Below are positions 57,104 through 64,000 of a stretch of DNA of 64,000 nt, in pieces (position 1 is the stretch's first letter; every line of letters begins with the position of its first letter). Origin of the DNA: Panorpa germanica (lineage: Eukaryota > Arthropoda > Insecta > Mecoptera > Panorpidae); NCBI GenBank assembly GCA_963678705.1, contig OY783221.1, positions 5,146,001-5,210,000 on the forward strand. The letters run 5' to 3'. A program made the position numbers and the translations under genes. Under the pieces are notes generated by a model. That model was not told the origin of the DNA. It searched no databases and was given only the letters and a program-made list of their open reading frames with translations.

Positions 57104-57562
57104 TTGAAAAATCTTTCGCGTTTCATGAATCTGCTATTATTTAGGAAAGCGGAGGCACCAGTCCAAATTATTTTAATGAGTTCTTCTTATTTAAGAGCTT
57201 TAAGTATATTTGAAAATGTTGGTTTGAGTTTCTGTTTTGACTATTACTACAGTTTCACCTCTTTATTAATAAGAAGTGTGAGATATTCTTGGAAAATCTT
57301 TCTATGGAAATTATTTATTTGTGTGTTAGATGGTTTTAACATTTTTCGAAATAAAAGAATTTACAATCTTAAAAATTTAGAATCGTGTACTGTCAGCACT
57401 GTATCTGTTCGGTTGGTAAAATTAATATCACACGTAATAAATTGTCTTGCAGTACGAGGTTCACATCTGCTAGCTTGTCACAAGCTAGTTCCAAGGTTCA
57501 TTTTCTATCTGAATTACATGAAAATTTTGTATATGTTAGAGGAAGAATTTTACTCAAGTTAA
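57104..57562 (+). other. longest open frame in the window (152 codons), not supported as a gene
   Basis: An uninterrupted frame from 57104 to 57562. The peptide is rich in Leu, Ile, Phe, Ser and Tyr, with no charged-domain pattern, and about a quarter of it is translated from dispersed repeat I DNA (57435-57530). That makes a real protein unlikely, since repeat copies elsewhere are not open in the same frame. No start context, splice sites or homologous motif support it. A membrane-like hydrophobic segment follows from the TTT/ATT-rich codon use. Confidence 0.6.
57471..57530 (+). repeat. dispersed repeat I, copy 3
   Basis: TAGCTTGTCACAAGCTAGTT then CCAAGGTTCATTTTCTATCT. Just before it, AAATTGTCTTGCAGTACGAG (57439-57458) resembles the far end of copy 4, so two units may be joined head to tail here. 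Confidence 0.65.
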
Positions 57563-58425
57563 AGAATTATATCGAGTATGTAATACATTTTCCAAGATAC
57601 CTGTCTTAATATTTGACTACTCTATGATATTGCACCTACACCTATACATTCTAAGTATTTCTATATTAATCGTGCTTTCGCGCCTTGAAAAGTGCTTTTG
57701 AACCTGTCAAAGCATAGCAATATCCAACTAACTAATGACCAGTACTATTCATTAGTAGCTTAAGGCACGTTATATACGATATAGGGTATAACATAGGCAT
57801 AGGGATGACGGCATATACCCCGGCTCCATCCCCCACTCCATCAACAAAACCCAACCAGAACCTATAACCCAAAACCATACCCAACGCCTGACGCCCGACG
57901 CCCAGCGCTTAGAGACCTGTGTGCTGTGTTGGATTACTGTCTGTCATTAACGTTGCTACTGCAAATTCCCTTTCCCGTTCCCTTTCCGCTCCACCACTCA
58001 CTCTCCTTCCGTTACGATTCGTTTCGAGTCTCATTCCATTTCCAAAGTTATAGAAAGTATTTTCCAATGCACGTATTACGTCTCGTTATGTAACGTTATG
58101 TTATGTGATGTAACGGTTCAAGTTTTGGGGGTTGAGTTAACCACTACAATTGATAGTATTGATTTTTTCTATTCGTTTTGGTATTTTACTTTTATTTAAT
58201 ATTTTTAATGTTATTTGATATTTATTTTTCATTTTTGAATATTGTTTGTCTTGATAAAAAGTAAATATAGAGATAATGGAGAATTTAGTACAAAGCTTTA
58301 CTATAGAATCTTTTTTTTATATCCCATAGTATATTTCATTTTGTCCAATGAATATATCTTTCGAATAACCATACTATTTCGGTATTTTCATAGAATTAAA
58401 ATTACATTATTTAAAAATAAAAAAT
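57563..58425. other. spacer with C-rich patches
   Basis: It contains short direct repeats of the type GACGCCCGACGCCCAGCGC (near 57890) and CCCTTTCCCGTTCCCTTTCC (near 57970). No gene recognised. Confidence 0.5.
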
Positions 58426-58968
58426 ATATAATGAAGTAGCGAGGAAACAGTTAAACTTCAGTCCAGAAAAATAGAGGATTTGCGGAAAGGAGATAAGGAC
58501 AAGAGGTGGATGACAGAGATAGAGACAATAATAAAATAGTAAAGGAAGAGAGTGAAGAAGAAATAGTAAAGTAAGAGAGTCAAGAGGAAATAGTAAAGAT
58601 AGAGTGTTTATGCCTGTAATAGACATAAGTGGAGAAGTGAAAACGAAGAGAGAAGGCAGGAAGGATAGTGAAAAGATAATAGAGGGTTTGTCGAGAGGAG
58701 ACAAGGAAGGCAAGAGGTAATAGATGAAGATACAGGCAATAAGGAAGGAGAAGCAGGAAACGGTGTGAATAAAGGAGGAGTAGGGGACATGAAGAGAGAG
58801 AATCAAGAAAAGAGGAAACAGAAAGTACTATTCGAAGTAGTAATAGTCTAGAATAGTTTAAGTTTAGTTTTAACTTTGAATTTATATGAAATGCATTAAG
58901 AAATATAATAATGTAGATTGTAAAGTTGAAAGGCACACAATTAATATAATAAATAAATATAATGAAGT
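58426..58968 (+). mobile_element. 5'-truncated non-LTR insertion with 12-bp TSD, copy 3
   Basis: ATATAATGAAGT flanks the insert (58426-58437 and 58957-58968). The insert is the extreme C-terminus of the ORF (KRWMTEIETIIK then TAG), a purine-rich 3' UTR and the family tail (AGTTTAGTTTTAACTTTGAA, GGCACACAATTAATATAATA). Within the UTR the block starting AGAGGATTTGCGGAAAGGAG (58473) recurs as AGAGGGTTTGTCGAGAGGAG (58681), an internal duplication of about 208 bp. The long minus-strand frames over it only reflect the purine-rich bias. Confidence 0.8.
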
Positions 58969-59605
58969 GAATACTACCTTATAAAAAATTAGCTCAAGGT
59001 TCAGTAGAACCATCCTTAGCGTATTGTTAACCTATATACATACTTTTACATATAGATATAGTACTACCATGTACTATATGGTATACTATTTTTAGTTCAG
59101 CATATAGACACTTGTAATTTACTGTGCTTACTTCCAAACAAGTAGCAACCTGTACGATGGATTTACTACAGGCGTTGACTTCCTATATGTACTAGTGTTG
59201 AACAAAGTAGGTTGCAACAATAAGAATAGTGAGACAAGTATTGGTGAGAGAGGTCATAGTATGGTGTATGTGTGACTGGCTGAGTGGGGTAGAGGGATTA
59301 TAGGTGATGTAATATGGTTGACGTCACAACTCGATATAGTGTTACAGAAAATAAGTCTATTGCATAACATCCCTTAGAGTTTTAGACCATAGTAGAACCT
59401 ATATAGATCACCCCATATTGCATGCTTTGATTAAACCATTCTACGGACATAAAGAATGTATTATAGGGCTCGATTTGTATTTATTAATTCATTTTTTTAT
59501 ATTGAACATTTATAAGGAACGAAAATTAGATAAAAATATATTATCTGTTATAGAATTATGGAATTGCAATTTTTTTAAATATATTTTGTTAACTTTCACA
59601 TTTGA
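58969..59605. other. spacer with a CRE-like site
   Basis: TGACGTCA at 59319-59326. No gene start recognised near it. Confidence 0.5.
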
Positions 59606-59670
59606 TAGCTTGCTTCAAGCAAATTACAAGATTTAATTTTTACTCGTCATGTAGAAATTGTCTTGCAGTG
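59606..59670 (+). repeat. dispersed repeat I, copy 4
   Basis: AGCTTGCTTCAAGCAAATTA, CAAGATTTAATTTTTACTCG, then TCATGTAGAAATTGTCTTGC. Confidence 0.6.
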
Positions 59671-61983
59671 TAGTCTTATACTCGTATTTGAACTAAGCCA
59701 ATCATTGAAACCTAACAATAATCTATTTATATGATTTATAATTTTCAGGTTTATAATTCTCTTGATATAATAATGTTAAAGTTAGGTTTTTCAATTCCAA
59801 TTATCATTAATTTTAATTTTCCTGGTAATTGTTTTATATTGTGTTATGAAATTTTGTAGAATATAGTCCACAGGGGGGAGAGAGTAAACGAGAGAAGAAA
59901 ATAATAAAAAGTAATGTACATTATTATTAAAAATAATAAAGAAAAACATAAAGAACAGTTAATTTGATACTCCCTTTTCTTAACTAGAAAATTCCCTCGT
60001 AAAAGGATTAATTGAAGATAAGAAATGTTCTAGATTGGACAGTAACAAGAACAAATCGAACACATACTGTGAGCAGCAGTAATGCCTACCGCAGCGTTTC
60101 CTTTTGGGCTGAGAATTCTCGTCTCAATAACCGTTGAACTTCTCCCTATACTCCTACTCAAACTACTTCCCCAAAAAGTCATCCCCAGATACTCTGGAAG
60201 CTGGAACTCTCCATCAAAGTCTCTGGGTTTTAGCTAATACAAGAATATGTCTCGAATTTCTCCCTCCCTCCATTTTATCAATTGTTCAAAGTTTCCATCG
60301 CGTATTCAATTCCACAGGAGTATACTTCTACGAGTATTTCTACCTATCGTATTGTACGTTTGATGAAATACCCAAAATACAGTTAAACAGAATACATTAA
60401 ATGAGACTTGTAACTTGTACATCTTTATATCTTGGATCTCATTGGAGGAAGAGAGCAAGCACGAGATATAGGGCACAAAAACTGGGAGCGTTTTCTTGGA
60501 ATTTGCTGGGGCTGCGACTGGGTATTGTTGTGGTATATTTCAATTTAATTTATTTTACTAATAACTTTCTTAGAAGCTGTGGATTATTTGTTTGCTTTTA
60601 AAGAAAATATAAAACATTTTATCCACCTTACGTTATGAGCAAAGTTTATCTGACATTGATTGAATTAGGCAACTGCTTTTGTTGTATTATTGCCTCTGTG
60701 CTTTGTCTTCCTCTTCCTCCACCTCCTCCTCTTCGAATGAATACAAATATATTCGATGAATATATTTCCATACAATAGATTTTATTTGTTACCTACCTTT
60801 TGTATGAAATTGTCATTAAATTATGAAACAGATAGTGACATATTATCCTTATACAGTACGAATACATTTAGACGTAATTGTCAAAGAAATATACACATTT
60901 TTATTACACTTATATAAATCTCATGAGAGTATAGCGATGTAACGGGCGCATTGTTAAACATGATTGTTTTGTTTAAAGGGTTACTTTCGTTGTGTAACAT
61001 TAGGTCCCGTTTTCAAGACACTTATTTTGATTTGCAATTTTTAGTGTTCTTATCTTATTGTGATTATATTCATTTAACATCTATTGAACCATTTTATTTA
61101 CAATTCACAACAAGACCACTACTTGTGCTTTTTGAAGGCGCCTGTTAGTATTAGACGATTTTTCAAAGATTATTTTTTAAAAGATTAAGTTTACCCAAAG
61201 CTTCAGGTTCACGATTTAAAGCTCAATGGGGTTTTAAAACGATTACTTTCTAACTTTTTAAGTGTGCTTCTTAACATTAGTCGATACTCCCATATATCTG
61301 ACTGACTCTAGTACATATTACACCTATAACATGTACTTGACAAACATTAATTCTAAATATTATTCTAAAGTAAAATTTCTTTATAACTTATGTATGCAAT
61401 TTATTACATGCTTATCTTTAGCTTAGCATGGTACAACTATTAACACATCAATTTAGACAATTTGAATAGCAGCAATTACCCTAATGTAATCATATTAATA
61501 TTGTTAATATAAATATAATTTAAGATTTCTCGCTACTTATTGCTTATTTGCATTTTGCACGCTACAAAATGCATGTTGTTAATCTCAACTTATACATGTA
61601 CACAAATTACTAAAAGCATTACCAAGCCGAGTTTAAAACTAACGAGAAAATAATTGACTTATAAAAAACCAATGGTGTCAATCTCTCTACGTTATATGTT
61701 AGTCATAGTTAGGGTTGCCAGATCTAGTTCATTTGCTTTAATCATATTTAACCTTTTGCTGGTTCACATCTACAGTTTATTTCACTGTATTAATATCAAA
61801 TTGGAACAATGATTTTTCGTTAACATGCCTTTTTGAAGAAATGGTTTTGTGTCTTGTAAAAAACAATTAAAATTCTATTATTTCCCATCAATACATTCTT
61901 TATAATTGATATCGGATATTTAATTGTAAAAATAATCTACTGCTTACATACAATTTTCAATTATTACAACTAACTTAATACCA
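59671..61983. other. spacer, no gene called
   Basis: Several frames of 65-88 codons (for example 60134-60400) were examined. None carries a recognised motif. A CT-rich stretch lies near 60700-60735. Confidence 0.5.
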
Positions 61984-61987
61984 TTAA

Positions 61988-62449
61988 GTATCATTCCCAC
62001 TAACTGTTTTAATTTTATTTTGTATTTAATTTAAATTGTTTAGCATATGGCAATACGCGTAGTCATTCACAGTACCATTTTTTAAGTTTTCATAGTTTTT
62101 TTTAAAACCTTTCAAGGTCCAATGCTTTAAATTAAAAATATTAAATTAAGAAAAACTATATTGTATTATAACCCCGTCAAAATGCAGTAGGATATACTTT
62201 TAAAAGAAGTTTAATGTCAGTTTTTGAAAAATATAGAAGAGAAAACAATTTCTATTACTAATTGTTATTAAAAATAGCAATTAAAATTATTTCACCTACA
62301 ATTTTGTCGAATAGTCAAAATTTATATTACTAACGAACTAAATTAACATAAATGTGAAAAGGAATGCTTAAACGAAAACCTGATATCTAGATTACAATAT
62401 TAAATAAAAACAGTAAATTAAATATCAAAACAGTAAGTGGGAATGAGGC
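61988..62449 (-). mobile_element. family B MITE, copy 2, flanked by TTAA
   Basis: GTATCATTCCCACTAACTGT at the left and AACAGTAAGTGGGAATGAGGC at the right are inverted, with TTAA at 61984-61987 and 62450-62453. It is the reverse complement of 40311-40833 over almost its full length. TTAA duplication points to piggyBac-like mobilisation. Non-coding. Confidence 0.87.
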
Positions 62450-62453
62450 TTAA

Positions 62454-63249
62454 TACAGTTAATAATAAATATATTTAATTTAATCACTGGATAATCATAC
62501 CTAATGTTGTAAATAACTCCAATTTATTTATTAAAAAAAAAAACTTAATTATTTAGATAAGTGTATTAGAATCATTTTAAGTATTTGAAACGGTACTTGC
62601 AAACAAGAGATAATAAATTATACAGACACCGTGAGAAGAATCATTTCTTGTATTTATATAATTTTTAATAGATTTCTAATAAAACTAACTCGAATAAAAT
62701 ACACACATCATCGAAAGTAAAAAGTTTTATCATTTAAAAAATAATACAATTGTACATCACTAAAATTAAGAAGAAAAGAATTATTTAAACTGTATGTAAA
62801 TGTAAAAAAAAAATAAAAGTGTTGCATGTAACCACAACGATTTTGTTGTCAAGTTACAGTAATACCTAACAATAAATTAATGGAAGACTTAACATGGTGC
62901 CTTAATGATTTTAACAGCTTTTCCAAGCCACTGTTTGAATTTTACAATTAATGGGAAACCCCTCCCGTCACTTTCTAGTTTATGTTCTCTTCATGTAGCA
63001 TATGTAACATTTATTTTAGGATTTTTTTTATACATTTTGTCAAAGTAGGGTTATGTGTATGGGATAGGGGTTGAAGGGTGTAGATATATTTACACCCACT
63101 TATTTATATTGCTCTATGCCTCGCACAGTTAAGCATTTCTTTTTATAAGGGGTTTTATATTAGATTTTTGTAGGGTTTTTTGTGCATATATGACGTGTAA
63201 AATGATGATCGATTTTATCCATAAACACTGTTTATATTTGAAAATTATA

Positions 63250-63253
<4 letters not shown>
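62454..63253. other. AT-rich spacer
   Basis: No gene or repeat recognised. Confidence 0.6.

Positions 63254-63326
<73 letters not shown>
63254..63326. repeat. TA microsatellite, about 36 units
   Basis: A nearly uninterrupted TA tract. With the one at 46.2 kb it is the longest simple repeat in the window. Confidence 0.95.
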
Positions 63327-63329
<3 letters not shown>

Positions 63330-64000
63330 CTGATTAAAACATTTTATCCCACATATCATACATATTATCTATATACGAGTCTATGATTTTTTAAAAATTT
63401 ATTGTTAATTTGAAATCCGAATGTGAACAACTTTATTTCACATGTGTATATATTTATTTTAAACTAATAACATTTTTGTAAATTTAAATACTTTCTAAAA
63501 TCAGGATTAGATGGAGGGTTTGCAGTAGTTCTGTAGACACTTCCTAGAACCATAAATTGTATTTAAGCGTTTTATGTTTTGTAACACTTCTTATTGGAAT
63601 AAGTATTCTTATCAGAAACGAAAAAAAAACGATTTTGTGTTTTTATGTAGAAGCATTTTGTAGCGAATAATTCTTTGTAACAATTGTCCCACTTCTGACT
63701 CTGATTTGAACATTTGAATATATTCCCTAACATTTCAAATTAATTAATAATATAGTTCATGAACATCAAAACAATAAGGTATCATTAATTAACAACTCTA
63801 TTGTACAAACATTTTTGTCTGTTAATTTAATAACAGTGTCAGTTTATCCTCATACCAAATTCACTAGTACCTCATACTCATATAGATTGGGTACACTGCA
63901 TTTGACAAGCTTATACAAAATTTTGTTCCGATTTAAAACGCGAGATACACTAGCGCAATCATTCACACATGCTATTATTCCCAAACCATTTCCTTTCCCC
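63327..64000. other. AT-rich spacer to window end
   Basis: No gene or repeat recognised. Confidence 0.6.

Noticed and set aside
57104-57562. 152-codon open frame as a protein-coding gene
   Set aside because: Its C-terminal part is translated dispersed repeat I, the composition is AT-codon driven, and no motif or splice context supports it.
58411-58936. Long leucine/serine-rich minus-strand frames (131, 118 and 60 codons)
   Set aside because: They are the complement of the purine-rich 3' UTR of a plus-strand non-LTR insertion.
34187-59326. CRE octamers as promoters
   Set aside because: No gene start lies nearby and two octamer matches in 64 kb are compatible with chance.
46191-63326. TA microsatellites as replication origins or S/MARs
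   Set aside because: TA tracts are common in such genomes and nothing else in the sequence supports a function.
1-64000. CRISPR arrays, bacterial operons, phage or plasmid modules
   Set aside because: No regularly spaced repeats, Shine-Dalgarno/ORF packing or prokaryotic gene families are present; the sequence is eukaryotic repeat-rich DNA.

Overview
The window reads as a stretch of an animal nuclear genome, most likely insect or another arthropod. It is strongly AT-rich, has no long open reading frame, no bacterial-type gene packing, no rRNA or intact tRNA gene, and is full of eroded eukaryotic transposons: mariner/Tc1-type, hAT-type, TTAA-flanked and TAA-flanked short inverted-repeat elements, non-LTR retrotransposon 3' ends and tRNA-derived SINE pieces. 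One non-LTR family has a C-terminal style I associate with ants and other Hymenoptera, but that is weak taxonomic evidence. The window is best seen as intergenic or long-intron DNA. No complete host gene can be called.

Layout. 1-5.4 kb: mostly unique AT-rich DNA with a small ORF, a non-LTR relic and a 251-bp MITE. 5.4-6.2 kb: a coding-looking minus-strand fragment next to an RTE-like 3' relic. 7-11.4 kb: the first copy of a ~600-650 bp family (family A, ends AATGGGCTTGTGTCC) and a 5'-inverted non-LTR insertion. 12.4-13.1 kb: two MITEs. 15.1-16.1 kb: the best candidate for a host gene or pseudogene, two minus-strand exon-like blocks with splice signals and a poly(A) signal. 18-26.6 kb: RTE-like and I/Jockey-like relics, an internally deleted mariner, SINE pieces, a hairpin MITE and a 5'-truncated non-LTR insertion with target-site duplication (TSD). 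29.6-31.1 kb: an hAT-type element with a perfect 8-bp TSD and family A copy 2. 33.4 kb: a small exon-like ORF. 38.5-41.1 kb: a MITE cluster. 42-51 kb: more family A, mariner, MITE and SINE pieces, and a long TA microsatellite. 55-59 kb: truncated family A, RTE-like relic, 7-bp tandem repeat and the third TSD-flanked non-LTR copy. 62-63.3 kb: a family B MITE and a long TA tract.

How the pieces fit. The three RT-like groups are all 3'-terminal fragments, as expected for 5'-truncated non-LTR insertions. The short inverted-repeat elements lack coding capacity and would have depended on transposases supplied elsewhere. The most informative observations are the insertion with a twin-priming signature at 10.8-11.3 kb, the two minus-strand exon-like regions (5.5-5.8 kb and 15.3-16.1 kb), and family A, a moderately repeated element with clear inverted ends but no recognisable TSD.
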